Below are positions 16,166 through 25,186 of a stretch of 64,000 nucleotides of DNA, one piece after another (positions within the stretch are counted from its first letter, which is position 1; every line of letters starts with the position of its first letter). Below the pieces are notes generated by a model. It was not told where the DNA came from, did not search any database, and saw nothing but the letters and a program-made list of their open reading frames with translations. Source of the DNA: SZUA-35 sp965530755 (GTDB lineage: Bacteria; Actinomycetota; Acidimicrobiia; Acidimicrobiales; SZUA-35); the NCBI GenBank assembly GCA_965530755.1, contig CBESNA010000013.1, forward strand, positions 25,060-89,059, given 5' to 3'. The translations under genes were made by a program, and so were the position numbers.

Positions 16166-17587
16166 ATGCCGTCTGCTGCCATCTTCGATCTCGACCGCAC
16201 CCTGATCAAGGGATCATCCTCCACGATCGTCAGCCGCCATCTGGCCGAGGCGGGCATCACCGCCGGTGCTGACCTCCCATTCGCCGACACGTTGGCAGAG
16301 ATCTACGAACGTTTCGGTGAGAACTGGCTCATGATGCAGCCGGCCAGGTTCGCCGGCCGCGCCGCCGCCGGCTGGAAGTGTGACACCGTCGAAGCCGCTT
16401 GTCGTGCCGCAGCGAAGGAAGTCGCCGAACACCTGCAGCCGTTCGCCAAACAAGTCATCGACGAACATCGCGTAGCCGGTCGCACACTGGTGCTCGCCAC
16501 CACCTCGCCAGAACCGTTCGTGCGCCCGATCATGGAAGCCCTCGATTTCGACGACGTCGTCTGCACCCGGTGGAAGAGCCATCTGGGCAGCTTCACCGGC
16601 GAACTCGACGGAGGCTTCCTCTGGGGGCGGGCAAAGGCCGACGGTGTCGTCGCCTGGGCCGAGGCCGCCGGAGTGAACCTCGCCGACAGCTACGCCTACA
16701 GCGACAGCTATTTCGACACACCGCTCCTCGATGCGGTCGGCCATCCGGTTGCCGTCAACCCCGATCTCCAGCTCGCCGCCACCGCCGTGGTCAAGGGCTG
16801 GCCGATCCGCCACCTCGACAAGTCCGAGGGCGTGGCCAAGATCGCAGGACGAGAGCTCCAGGACTGGTCACGGCCACTCATTCGGCCAGAGATCGTCGCA
16901 CCGTACGCCCGTATCGAGATCGACGGAATCGAGAACATCCCTGACGAGGGCCCCGCCCTCCTGGTGTTCAACCACCGCTCCTACTTCGACCCCACAGTGA
17001 TGGGTCTCGTCTCGGCGAAGGCCGGACGGGCCATCCGGGGGCTCGGCAAGAAGGAAGTCTTCGATGCGCCGATCATCGGGCGCCTGGCCAGGGCCGTGGG
17101 CGGCATTCGAGTGGAGCGGGCGTCCGGATCGGACGAGCCCCTCGAGAAGGCAGCCGACGCGTTACGCGGCGGCGAGATCGTGATGATGGCGCCGCAAGGC
17201 ACGATCCCCCGCGGACCGGCCTTCTTCAATCCCGAGTTGAAGGGACGCTGGGGAGCCGCCCGCCTCGCGGCGATGACCGGCGTCCCCGTGATTCCGATCG
17301 GTCTCTGGGGGACCGAGAACGTCTGGCCTCGCAGCGCTCGCCTGCCAAAGTTCACGCTCACCGACCGGCCGCTCGTCACCGCCACGATCGGCGAGGGCTT
17401 CACCGTCGACGGCGATGACCCCGATGCCGACACCGCCACGATCATGTCAGCGATCAGCGCATTGCTCCCGCCCGAGTCACAAGAGCCCCACACGCCAACG
17501 ACCGAGGAGCTGGCGAGAACCTTCCCGCCCGGCTACACCGGCGATCCACGAGCAGAAGCCGATCGCCGCCCCGGCACCGACACCTGA
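16166..17587 (+). CDS. Bifunctional HAD-IB phosphatase / PlsC acyltransferase
   Basis: A 473-residue fusion. The N-terminal HAD domain (about 1-225) has DLDRT (nucleophile and acid Asp) and the cap of the phosphoserine-phosphatase-like IB group; the C-terminal acyltransferase (about 245-440) has NHRSYFD (HX4D) and APQGTIPRG in place of the usual PEGTRS. The architecture matches mycobacterial Rv2483c, assigned to phospholipid/triacylglycerol precursor synthesis. It is followed 13 bp on by a WS/DGAT, as in the mycobacterial neighbourhood. Coupling lysophosphatidate acylation to dephosphorylation would deliver diacylglycerol; that is inference. Confidence 0.87.
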   Translation: MPSAAIFDLDRTLIKGSSSTIVSRHLAEAGITAGADLPFADTLAEIYERFGENWLMMQPARFAGRAAAGWKCDTVEAACRAAAKEVAEHLQPFAKQVIDEHRVAGRTLVLATTSPEPFVRPIMEALDFDDVVCTRWKSHLGSFTGELDGGFLWGRAKADGVVAWAEAAGVNLADSYAYSDSYFDTPLLDAVGHPVAVNPDLQLAATAVVKGWPIRHLDKSEGVAKIAGRELQDWSRPLIRPEIVAPYARIEIDGIENIPDEGPALLVFNHRSYFDPTVMGLVSAKAGRAIRGLGKKEVFDAPIIGRLARAVGGIRVERASGSDEPLEKAADALRGGEIVMMAPQGTIPRGPAFFNPELKGRWGAARLAAMTGVPVIPIGLWGTENVWPRSARLPKFTLTDRPLVTATIGEGFTVDGDDPDADTATIMSAISALLPPESQEPHTPTTEELARTFPPGYTGDPRAEADRRPGTDT

Positions 17588-17600
17588 GAAAGCATTTCTG

Positions 17601-19205
17601 ATGCCAAGAGAACGCGACATTGAATTCGCTGACCGCATGTCGGAACACGAAGCCCTCATGTGGAACATCGAGAAGGATCCGTGGCTCAACCCGAGCGGCG
17701 CAGCGCTGTATGTGCTCGACGTCCCCGTCGATCCAGAACGATTCCGCCGCCAAATACGCTATGGCATCACCAAGGTCCCGCGCCTCTATCAGCGCGTGGT
17801 TCCCGGCTTCGGTCGTATCTCCACTCCCGCGTGGGCGCCGGATGCCGACTTCGATCTCGACTTCCACATCCGCGAGATGGAGCTACCGGGCAAGGGAACC
17901 CAACGTGAGCTGTTCGACCTCGCGGCGAAGCTCTACGCCGAACCATTCGATCGCACCCGCCCGCTCTGGCGATTCGTGCTGATCTCGGGGCTCGAGGGTG
18001 GCAAGGGTGCGATCTGGTCGATCTTCCATCACGCCATCAGCGACGGCATCGGGCAGATCCGTATGGCCGAGCTCTACCAGCAGGCGAAGCGTGACGAGCC
18101 TGATCACCCCGAAGTCGATCTCGAGGGCCTCGTCGCCGACGCGGCCGCGAACCACGCTGCGATCGAGTCGGGAGGCGACCTCGCCACCAGCATCGTCGAC
18201 ACCGCCACCCGGAGCATCACCCACCTGGCACGACGCCAGATCGGCATCAGTCGGCGTGCGCTCGGCGAAGTCGTGTTGTGGCCGGCAGATCCGAATCGGG
18301 CAACCGAGAAGGTCACCAACATCGTCGACGTCACCCGATCGACCGTCGCCCAACTCAGGGGGCACTCGAACGAGGACCCGGGCGGGTCCCCGCTTTGGAA
18401 GCAGCGGTCGCGACACCGCCATCTCGAAGGCGTGCAGGTACCACTCGACCAACTCAAGGCCGCCGCCAAAGGCCTGGGCGCCACGATCAACGATGCGTTC
18501 ATGGCCGGACTCACTGACGGTGCCGTGCGCTACCACGCGCAACGCAACGTCGTCGTCGAGCACCTGAACACGAGCTTTGTGGTGTCGACCCGCTCGGACA
18601 ACAAGATCGGCGGCAACTCCTTCACGCCGGTACTCGTGCAGGTCGACGGAACGCCGACCACGCCGCAGGATCGGATCCGATCCATTCACCTCGCCACAGA
18701 AGCGGCGAGGGAGAAGGCCAGCCGGGGCGGAAGCATCAGCGCACTGTCCGGCATTGCCAATCTGATGCCGACCTCGGTCGTCACCAAGACGGCGCGTAGC
18801 CAGGCCGCCCGCATCGACTTCGCCACGTCCAACCTGCGCGGCGCACCGTTCGAGTTGTTCTGTGCTGGGGGCAAGGTCGAAACTACGTTCTGCATGGGAC
18901 CTGTGGCCGGCACCGCCGCCAACATCACCGCCATCTCCTACAACGGCATGCTGGATCTCGGACTCTTCATCGATCCGGTCGCCATCGAGGACCCGGCCGG
19001 CTACCGGGCCTGCGTCGAAGAGGCGTTCGCAGACATCCTTGCGCTCGCGCCCGTGGCCGCGAAGGCGGCGAAGGCCAAGAAGAAGCCGGCAAAGGCCAAG
19101 AAGAAGGCGACGGGGAAGGCCAAGAAGAAGCCGGCGAAAAAGGCGACGGCGAAGGCCAGGAAGAAGCCGGCGAAGAAGGCGGCGGGAAGCTCCACCAGCG
19201 CATGA
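17601..19205 (+). CDS. Wax ester synthase/diacylglycerol acyltransferase with lysine-rich tail
   Basis: A 534-residue WS/DGAT. The catalytic HHxxxDG motif is HHAISDG (His143-His144 to Gly149), and the C-terminal WS/DGAT domain contains NLRGAPFELFCAGG. It esterifies diacylglycerol or alcohols with acyl-CoA at the membrane or lipid droplet. ATG 17601 begins 13 bp after the HAD/PlsC gene; longer frames upstream lie inside that gene. Residues about 488-534 are a low-complexity Ala/Lys/Pro tail (AKKKPAK repeats), resembling histone-H1-like tails. A second WS/DGAT at 34.6 kb has a similar tail. Confidence 0.92.
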   Translation: MPRERDIEFADRMSEHEALMWNIEKDPWLNPSGAALYVLDVPVDPERFRRQIRYGITKVPRLYQRVVPGFGRISTPAWAPDADFDLDFHIREMELPGKGTQRELFDLAAKLYAEPFDRTRPLWRFVLISGLEGGKGAIWSIFHHAISDGIGQIRMAELYQQAKRDEPDHPEVDLEGLVADAAANHAAIESGGDLATSIVDTATRSITHLARRQIGISRRALGEVVLWPADPNRATEKVTNIVDVTRSTVAQLRGHSNEDPGGSPLWKQRSRHRHLEGVQVPLDQLKAAAKGLGATINDAFMAGLTDGAVRYHAQRNVVVEHLNTSFVVSTRSDNKIGGNSFTPVLVQVDGTPTTPQDRIRSIHLATEAAREKASRGGSISALSGIANLMPTSVVTKTARSQAARIDFATSNLRGAPFELFCAGGKVETTFCMGPVAGTAANITAISYNGMLDLGLFIDPVAIEDPAGYRACVEEAFADILALAPVAAKAAKAKKKPAKAKKKATGKAKKKPAKKATAKARKKPAKKAAGSSTSA

Positions 19206-20800
19206 CGAACCTTCGGCGGACGGTCGGCACAGCCAAGCGGCTCGGGCTACTCGATCCAGCCACAGTGGCGACGGCCGGGGCCGCTGCGTTCTATTGGGGC
19301 CCGAGTTCTGCTGCCGCCTATGCGGCGGCGGCAGCCCGGTCACCTCGCAGGGCTGCCCTGATCGACGACTACGGACAGCTCACCTATCTGCAGCTCGAGT
19401 GGCGATGCAGCCGGGTTGCCGCCGGACTCCGACACCGAGGTGTCACCGCCGGTCAGGTCGTCGGACTGCTCTGCCGAAACCATCGAGGTTTCGTCGAAGC
19501 CAACATTGCGCTCGCGAAGCTCGGCGCACGGGTCGCCTACCTCAACCCCGGGTTGCCGCCGTCCCAGCTCAACGAGGTCATCGAGCGCGAGGCGCTGTCG
19601 ATCGTGATCGCCGATGCCGACCTCGCCGACCGAGTCGAGCAGGCTTCTGTCGTTGTCGCCGCTCCTGAGGACAACGCCGATTGGTCGTTCCCCGAGCTGG
19701 CGAAGTGGCGCCCCCTGCTTCGACTCCCCCATCCGACCAGCAGCGATGACCCCATCGTCCTCACATCTGGCACCACGGGAGCACCGAAGGGGACTCGCCG
19801 CACGGCACGTCGGGGAGCGGCGACCGCCGCCTTCGGCGTGCTCGACGCCATTCCGTTCCAGCGCGGCGACGTCGTGGTACTCCCGGCCCCGCTCTTCCAC
19901 GCCTGGGGACTCAGCCAGCTGCTCACGGCAGCGAGCCTCGGTGGGACCGTCGTGCTCCGTCGCCGATTCGATCCCGCGATAGTCGCCGCCGACGTCACTG
20001 CAAACGGCGCGACCGTCCTGGCTGTGGTGCCGGTGATGCTCCATCGGCTCCTCAGCATCGACTCGACGATCGACATGCCGACCTTGCGGATCGTCGCTTC
20101 AAGCGGATCAGCCCTGCCAGGGGATCTCGCCGCACGCTGGATCAGCCGCTTCGGGCCGAACCTCTACAACCTCTACGGCAGCACCGAGGTGGGACAGGCC
20201 AGCATTGCCACTCCCGCCGATCTCGACGCAGACCCGACAACCGCGGGCCGCCCCGTACGGGGTGTCGAGATCCGCATCGTCGACGACGAAGGGCACGACG
20301 TCCCGGAAGGCGACGTCGGCCGAATCATGGTGAAGAGCGAGATGCACTTCGACGGCTACACCGACGGCGGCAACAAGGACATGCTCGACGGTTTCATGTC
20401 GATCGGTGATCAGGGTCGCCTCGACAGCGACGGACGACTGTTCGTCCTCGGCCGAGCCGACGACATGATCATCTCGGGCGGCGAAAATCTGTACCCGGCC
20501 AACATCGAACGGGCACTGACGAGCCACCCGAGTGTGGCCGAAGCGATCGTGGTCGGTGTTCCGGATGACGATCTGGGCCAGCGGGTACGAGCGATCGTCA
20601 CCATCACGGGATCGGCCACCGATCGGGAAGTCGTGGCCAGCATCAAGAGCTCGCTCGCCGAGCTGCTCGCGCCGCACGAGATGCCGCGCGACATCGTCAT
20701 CGTCGACGAGCTGCCTCGCAACGCGACCGGCAAGGTCCTGCGCCGCACCCTCACTGGTAGCGCCGACTCGATTCCGAACCGGCGCCCGCTGCAACCCTGA
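19202..20800 (+). CDS. Fatty-acid acyl-CoA synthetase (FadD-like)
   Basis: A 532-residue ANL ligase with canonical motifs: LTSGTTGAPKGTRR (P-loop), LYGSTEVGQ, SIGDQGRLDSDGRL, GRADDMIISGGENLYP and the catalytic Lys in NATGKVLRRTL. It starts inside the WS/DGAT stop (ATGA overlap), so it is translationally coupled. It activates fatty acids to acyl-CoA, the acyl donor of both upstream enzymes, completing a three-gene triacylglycerol or wax-ester unit. Resembles mycobacterial FadD12-type ligases in layout. Confidence 0.91.
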   Translation: MTNLRRTVGTAKRLGLLDPATVATAGAAAFYWGPSSAAAYAAAAARSPRRAALIDDYGQLTYLQLEWRCSRVAAGLRHRGVTAGQVVGLLCRNHRGFVEANIALAKLGARVAYLNPGLPPSQLNEVIEREALSIVIADADLADRVEQASVVVAAPEDNADWSFPELAKWRPLLRLPHPTSSDDPIVLTSGTTGAPKGTRRTARRGAATAAFGVLDAIPFQRGDVVVLPAPLFHAWGLSQLLTAASLGGTVVLRRRFDPAIVAADVTANGATVLAVVPVMLHRLLSIDSTIDMPTLRIVASSGSALPGDLAARWISRFGPNLYNLYGSTEVGQASIATPADLDADPTTAGRPVRGVEIRIVDDEGHDVPEGDVGRIMVKSEMHFDGYTDGGNKDMLDGFMSIGDQGRLDSDGRLFVLGRADDMIISGGENLYPANIERALTSHPSVAEAIVVGVPDDDLGQRVRAIVTITGSATDREVVASIKSSLAELLAPHEMPRDIVIVDELPRNATGKVLRRTLTGSADSIPNRRPLQP

Positions 20801-20825
20801 GGACCTCCCCGGGCACACTGTCCGG

Positions 20826-21926
20826 ATGCGCGCATCTGGAATGAAGGTTCTCGTCGTCGTGGCGGCTGTCGCCATGAGTGGCGGAGCCTGCTCGTCGGAC
20901 GGTTCGACAACCGAGGCGGGAGCTGGGACATCGACGACCTCTCCGGCCACCACCGTTGCCGAGGCGACAGAGACCACAGACGCTGCGACCACCGCGACGT
21001 CGACCAGCTCCGAGGCATCGACCAGCTCCGAGGCATCGACCAGCGCGGACGGCGGGTGCAGCGCGAAGGAGACCGGTGTTGCGACGTCGACCATCGAGGC
21101 CGGCGGAGCCAGCCACGCCCTTCGGGTCTTCGTCCCGTCCAGCTACGACGGGAGCCCGTTGCCATTGGTCATGAACTGGCACGGCCTCGGCTCGGACGGA
21201 CCGCAGCAGGCCCAGTTCACCGACTACGAGTCGCTGGCCGAGGCCGAGGATTTCATCGTGGCCCACCCGACCGGTGTCCCGGGGCTCGCCGGCGGCCAGA
21301 ACTCCTGGGAGCTCGAGCAGTTCGACGACCCGACAAGAGACGACGTCGCCATGGCCGAGACGATGATCGACCAACTCATCGCCGACTACTGCGTCGACCA
21401 GACGCGGGTCTATTCCACCGGGATGTCGAATGGCGGGTTCTTCACGTCCAGACTCGTGTGCGAGCTGTCGGACCGAATCGCGGCCGCTGTCTCAGTGGCC
21501 GGCGTGACCCACCCAGATGGATGCACCCCAGATCGGGCGGTGCCCTTCATGGCCTTCCACGGAACCGCCGATGGCGTCGTGCCCTTCGACGGCGGGAGTT
21601 CGGTGCTGCTGGAGGATGGCGCCTTGCCGGCGGCAACCGAGTTCTTCTCACAGGTCATGCCGGACGAGTTCGCCGAGTTCGCGGCGTCGAGCGGATGCTC
21701 TCCCGAACCTGAGTCCGGGGCCGTCTCGGCGACCGTCACCCGCTACGACTGGTCCGGCTGCGACGACGGCGCAGAGCTGGTCTTCCTCGAGATCGCAGGT
21801 GGGGGCCACACCTGGCCCAGTTCGCCCCTCGGCCCGTTCCTCACCGACGCCCTCGGTGTCACCACAACCGATGTCGACGCAACGGCCGATGGGTGGGCGT
21901 TCATGGAACGCTTCCGGCTGCCGTGA
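20826..21926 (+). CDS. PHB depolymerase/feruloyl esterase-like lipoprotein
   Basis: A 366-residue lipoprotein with lipobox SGGAC (Cys22), a Ser/Thr-rich linker containing the 18-nt direct repeat encoding TSSEAS, and an alpha/beta-hydrolase domain like LpqC/polyhydroxybutyrate depolymerase-family esterases. The nucleophile is Ser201 in TGMSNGG; AFHGTADGVVPF carries the Asp region and GGGHTWP the His. It probably hydrolyses extracellular esters or polyesters. An alternative start is ATG 20841, giving a tighter signal peptide. Confidence 0.87.
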   Translation: MRASGMKVLVVVAAVAMSGGACSSDGSTTEAGAGTSTTSPATTVAEATETTDAATTATSTSSEASTSSEASTSADGGCSAKETGVATSTIEAGGASHALRVFVPSSYDGSPLPLVMNWHGLGSDGPQQAQFTDYESLAEAEDFIVAHPTGVPGLAGGQNSWELEQFDDPTRDDVAMAETMIDQLIADYCVDQTRVYSTGMSNGGFFTSRLVCELSDRIAAAVSVAGVTHPDGCTPDRAVPFMAFHGTADGVVPFDGGSSVLLEDGALPAATEFFSQVMPDEFAEFAASSGCSPEPESGAVSATVTRYDWSGCDDGAELVFLEIAGGGHTWPSSPLGPFLTDALGVTTTDVDATADGWAFMERFRLP

Positions 21927-22013
21927 CGATCGGGCCCAATCCTGGATCCATCCCAGATGAATGCAACGTCATCTGAACGACATGTGAATGTGAAGCTCCG
22001 ACCCCAATCGGGG

Positions 22014-22019
22014 TACCGT
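22014..22019 (+). promoter_or_regulatory. Leaderless -10 box
   Basis: TACCGT lies 6 nt before GTG 22026 of the hydrolase gene, with no ribosome binding site between. Confidence 0.6.
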
Positions 22020-22025
22020 AGTGGG

Positions 22026-22823
22026 GTGACTCCTCGGCCTCCAGCGAAGATCTACACGGCGCTCGAGACTCGTTCGGCGCTCGAGTACGCAAACTGGAAC
22101 GCCAGCAAACGGCTCCTCGACAAGCTGCCGAAGGGCGATGGCCACCCGGTTCTGGTCCTCCCAGGGTTCACCGCTGCCGACGGATCGACGCTCCAGCTCC
22201 GGGCACTCCTTCGGCGCCTCGGCTACCGCACCTACGGATGGAAACTCGGAAACAATCTCGGGCCGACGCCGCAGATCGTTCGTGGCCTCGAAAAGCGCCT
22301 TCGGGAGATCAACGAGAAGGAAGGCCAGCCGGTCAGCATCGTCGGATGGAGCCTCGGCGGCATCTACGCCCGAGACCTCTCTCGTCGGCATCCCGAGCTC
22401 GTGCGCCAGGTCATCACACTCGGCAGCCCGATCCGAATGAACCCAGGCGACCCGAGCGCAGCGCGCCGACTCTGGGACACACTCGAGCCCTTGCACGACC
22501 GAGCGGCCAACGGCCGGATGGCCGAGCCGGAGGACACGCCGCTTCCCGTTCCGTCAACGGCCGTGTACACCCGCTCGGACGGCGTCGTCCACTGGCGGCT
22601 CTGCCTCGAGGAGAAGGGCCAGATGAGCGGGAGCGTCGAGGTGTTCGGAAGCCACTGCGGCCTCGGTTTCAACCCTTCGGTCGCCATCGTCGTGGCCGAC
22701 CGCCTGGCAACCGACGTCGACAACTGGAAGCGGTTCCGGGCTCCGCTGTGGGCCCTCGCCGCATTCCCTCGCCCGACCCACTGGAAGCCGCACCTGGCCG
22801 ACAAGGCTTCCACCACCGCCTGA
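22026..22823 (+). CDS. Alpha/beta hydrolase (lipase/PGAP1-like)
   Basis: A 265-residue cytosolic hydrolase. GHPVLVLPGFTAADGST is the oxyanion-loop strand and VGWSLGGIYAR the nucleophile elbow; LRRLGYRTYGWKLGNN is typical of lipases acting on lipids with large heads. The His is probably in FGSHCGLGFN. GTG 22026 is chosen for the TACCGT box; an ATG at 21957 would add 23 atypical residues. Substrate unknown; esterase or lipase activity fits the surrounding lipid genes. Confidence 0.8.
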   Translation: MTPRPPAKIYTALETRSALEYANWNASKRLLDKLPKGDGHPVLVLPGFTAADGSTLQLRALLRRLGYRTYGWKLGNNLGPTPQIVRGLEKRLREINEKEGQPVSIVGWSLGGIYARDLSRRHPELVRQVITLGSPIRMNPGDPSAARRLWDTLEPLHDRAANGRMAEPEDTPLPVPSTAVYTRSDGVVHWRLCLEEKGQMSGSVEVFGSHCGLGFNPSVAIVVADRLATDVDNWKRFRAPLWALAAFPRPTHWKPHLADKASTTA

Positions 22824-22878
22824 CGGGCGGTCACAGCGAACGGCGCCCAGCAATTGACAACAGCGGCTGACAACAACC

Positions 22879-23391
22879 TCAGTCGACGTCGGGGTGGACC
22901 TCTTTCAGCAGGCCATCGCTCACGTCGTAGACGAACCCGCGGACCTCGTCCTTGTGCAGGATGAACGGCGTCATCCTGATGCGCTTCATCGACTGGCGGA
23001 CGTCGGCGTACGGGTCGGTGAACGCTTCGAGTGACCACCAGGGTTTCACTCCCGTCTCCGCCTCGAGGTCGTCCCGGAACGCCGCCTCGTCGAGATTGTG
23101 GAGTCCGCAGTCCGTGTGGTGGACGAGAATGATCTCCCTCGTGCCGAGATATCGCTGCGAGAGACAGAGTGACCGGATCACGTCGTCGGTGACCACGCCT
23201 CCGGCGTTGCGGATGATGTGCGCTTCGCCGTTCTTGAGTCCCAGGACCTGGAACGCGTCGATACGGGAATCCATGCACGACACGAGTGCCATCTGGCGAG
23301 TCGGGCGCACCGCCAGCGCGTGATCGTCGAATCCGGAGGCGTAGTTCCGGTTCCTCTCGACCAGGTCGTCGGCGTTCGGTTGAAACGTCAT
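22879..23391 (-). CDS. Beta-carbonic anhydrase
   Basis: A 170-residue beta-class carbonic anhydrase. The zinc ligands are Cys39 (SCMDSR, with the Asp41-Arg43 dyad), His92 and Cys95 (HHTDCG). It interconverts CO2 and bicarbonate in the cytosol, supporting carboxylation in lipid synthesis. ATG 23391 has GGAG about 9 bp upstream; longer frames to 24072 are antisense noise over the next gene. Confidence 0.93.
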   Translation of the reverse strand: MTFQPNADDLVERNRNYASGFDDHALAVRPTRQMALVSCMDSRIDAFQVLGLKNGEAHIIRNAGGVVTDDVIRSLCLSQRYLGTREIILVHHTDCGLHNLDEAAFRDDLEAETGVKPWWSLEAFTDPYADVRQSMKRIRMTPFILHKDEVRGFVYDVSDGLLKEVHPDVD

Positions 23392-23505
23392 CAAGTGTCT
23401 CCGGTTCGTGGTTGCCGTCATCGTCGTCAGCTGAACGCCGTTCTGCAACCTGGCCAGACACGATCCTCTCGAGCTTGGCGATCTCGAGCACTGCGGCCGC
23501 TCCAG

Positions 23506-23511
23506 TAGATT
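23506..23511 (+). promoter_or_regulatory. Leaderless -10 box
   Basis: TAGATT lies 6 nt (CGGCGG) before ATG 23518; no ribosome binding site. Confidence 0.6.
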
Positions 23512-23517
23512 CGGCGG

Positions 23518-24141
23518 ATGCATCGATCGATTCTTGGCGCCGCATCTCTCGCTCTTGCTCTCCTGATCGCCGCATGTGGCGGTGACGACACGAGCGGTTC
23601 GGACACGACCGCGAGCGCCGAGGCAATGCCAGACGACAGCGCCATGGCAGAGGACGGTGCCATGTCGGACGCCATGGATGACGACGCCATGAACATGGGC
23701 GACCCGACCGCCACCAGAGCCGACGAGGTCGTTGGTGCCGAACTCGCGCTTGGTTCCTTCCGGCTTCTCGACACTCGCCCCCAGGGCTTCGACGACACCG
23801 CCGGCACGGCCTGGATCGCCCGCCACGGTGGCGGCACCACGGTGACCATCGAACTCAGCGGTCTCCTGCCAGACACCCAGTACATCTCGCACCTCCACAA
23901 CGACTCGTGCGCCCAGAACGGTGGCGACCACTACCAGTTCGAAGTCGGAGGCTCCGAGCTCCCTCCGAACGAAGTCCACCTTGCCTTCACCTCCGATGCC
24001 GATGGCACGGGATTCATGACGGCCGAGAATGACCAGGTCGCCGGGCCGGATGCGGTGGCCATCGTTGTGCACCCCCTCGAGCTGATCGACAACAAGATCG
24101 CCTGCGTCGATTTCGAATCAGCATCCGACTCCGCCGGCTGA
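23518..24141 (+). CDS. Lipoprotein with Cu/Zn superoxide dismutase-like domain
   Basis: A 207-residue lipoprotein, lipobox IAAC (Cys20), followed by a Met/Asp-rich linker (repeats such as DAMDDDAMNMGD) and a C-terminal beta domain. HLHNDSC, GGDHYQFEVG, the GTGFMTAENDQVAG segment and AVAIVVHPLELIDNKIAC recall the SodC/CHRD fold, with His residues in corresponding positions, but the full Cu/Zn ligand set cannot be confirmed. It could be a surface superoxide dismutase or a copper-binding protein; the Met-rich linker suits copper. Confidence 0.68.
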   Translation: MHRSILGAASLALALLIAACGGDDTSGSDTTASAEAMPDDSAMAEDGAMSDAMDDDAMNMGDPTATRADEVVGAELALGSFRLLDTRPQGFDDTAGTAWIARHGGGTTVTIELSGLLPDTQYISHLHNDSCAQNGGDHYQFEVGGSELPPNEVHLAFTSDADGTGFMTAENDQVAGPDAVAIVVHPLELIDNKIACVDFESASDSAG

Positions 24142-24162
24142 GCGACCTGACCGTCGCCCCAG

Positions 24163-25125
24163 TCAGCCGTACCGGCTCGAGAGCTCTGCTGTGATGCGCT
24201 GCAGCTGCTGCAAGAGCGCGGGCGGCGGGTCCTCCACCTCGAGACCTGCCCCGTATCCGGCGAGCAGCGACGCCAGCGACATCTCGTTGAGACCGACGAC
24301 GGTCGCCCGGACACGCCCGTCCGCCGTGACAGCACCGACGGTGATCCGGCCCGAGAACTGCCATTGCAAGGGTCTGAGGAGATGCGGTTCCACGAGCACG
24401 TCGACCGTGAGGCTCGACTGCCAGCTGCCGAACTCGGTGACGATGCCGGCCCAGACCGTATCGAGATCGAAATCAGCGGGCCGGAACACCGGATCGTCGA
24501 GCAGCGCGACGTCACGGACGCGGGAGAGGCGGAACGTGCGAAGACCGGTGGGATGATTCGCCGGGTCGGTGTCGGCGACGAGGTACCAGACGTTTCGTTT
24601 CGTGACGAGACCGAGCGGATGCACGACTCGTTCGGACGGACCAGAGCGGGGGCTTTCGTAGGACAACCGAACCTGTCGCCGCTCGACGACGGCATCAGTG
24701 AGGATGTCCAGGTGTGGCGGCGCCGCTCCAGCACCGATCCGACCCCATCCGGCGGGGTCGATCTTCACTGCTGTCGCCGCCGCCTCGGCGTCGGCCCGGA
24801 AGGTCTCGGGAATCGCGGAGCTGAGCTTGCGGAGAGCCGCTCGGAGTTCAGGTGTGTCACCGGCTGCCGGCCCGATGGCGAGGAACAGCGCCCGAGCCTC
24901 GTCGGCCGAGAGGCCGGAGAGGTTGGTCGTGGCCCCTCCAACCAACTGCCACCCTCCTCCCCTGCCGTGCTGGGAGTACACGGGCACACCACTCATGGCG
25001 AGTGCCTCGAGATCTCGGCGGGCGGTTCGCTCGCTGATCTCCAGCTCCTGGGCCACTTCGGCCGCCGTCACCCGACCGCGCCGCTGGAGGAACATCAACA
25101 ATGCAATCAGTCGGTCGGCACGCAT
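24163..25125 (-). CDS. WYL-domain transcriptional regulator (YafY/DeoR-like)
   Basis: A 320-residue regulator: N-terminal winged HTH (about 1-60; RADRLIALLMFLQRRGRVTA, ISERTARRDLEALAMSGVPV), a WYL ligand-sensing domain in the middle (RQVRLSYES, HPLGLVTKRNVWYLVA) and a C-terminal WCX extension. WYL proteins bind nucleotides, nucleic acid or small ligands. ATG 25125 starts the HTH; a longer frame to 25452 is antisense over the divergent gene. It faces that gene across a perfect palindrome, its likely operator. Confidence 0.9.
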   Translation of the reverse strand: MRADRLIALLMFLQRRGRVTAAEVAQELEISERTARRDLEALAMSGVPVYSQHGRGGGWQLVGGATTNLSGLSADEARALFLAIGPAAGDTPELRAALRKLSSAIPETFRADAEAAATAVKIDPAGWGRIGAGAAPPHLDILTDAVVERRQVRLSYESPRSGPSERVVHPLGLVTKRNVWYLVADTDPANHPTGLRTFRLSRVRDVALLDDPVFRPADFDLDTVWAGIVTEFGSWQSSLTVDVLVEPHLLRPLQWQFSGRITVGAVTADGRVRATVVGLNEMSLASLLAGYGAGLEVEDPPPALLQQLQRITAELSSRYG

Positions 25126-25140
25126 GTCCGAACTCTCTTC

Positions 25141-25171
25141 GTCAAACTGGCCACAACATGGCCAGTTTGAC
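25141..25171. promoter_or_regulatory. Perfect inverted repeat, probable WYL-regulator operator
   Basis: Arms GTCAAACTGGCCA (25141-25153) and TGGCCAGTTTGAC (25159-25171) are exact complements around CAACA. A further TGGCCA half-site lies at 25180-25185, just before the DinB-like gene. Located between divergent genes starting at 25125 and 25187. Confidence 0.82.
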
Positions 25172-25186
25172 TCCGAAGATGGCCAC

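Noticed and set aside
17883..19343. Minus-strand ORF of 486 codons opposite the WS/DGAT.
   Set aside because: Antisense of conserved coding sequence, with a leucine/arginine run produced by the lysine-rich tail repeats.
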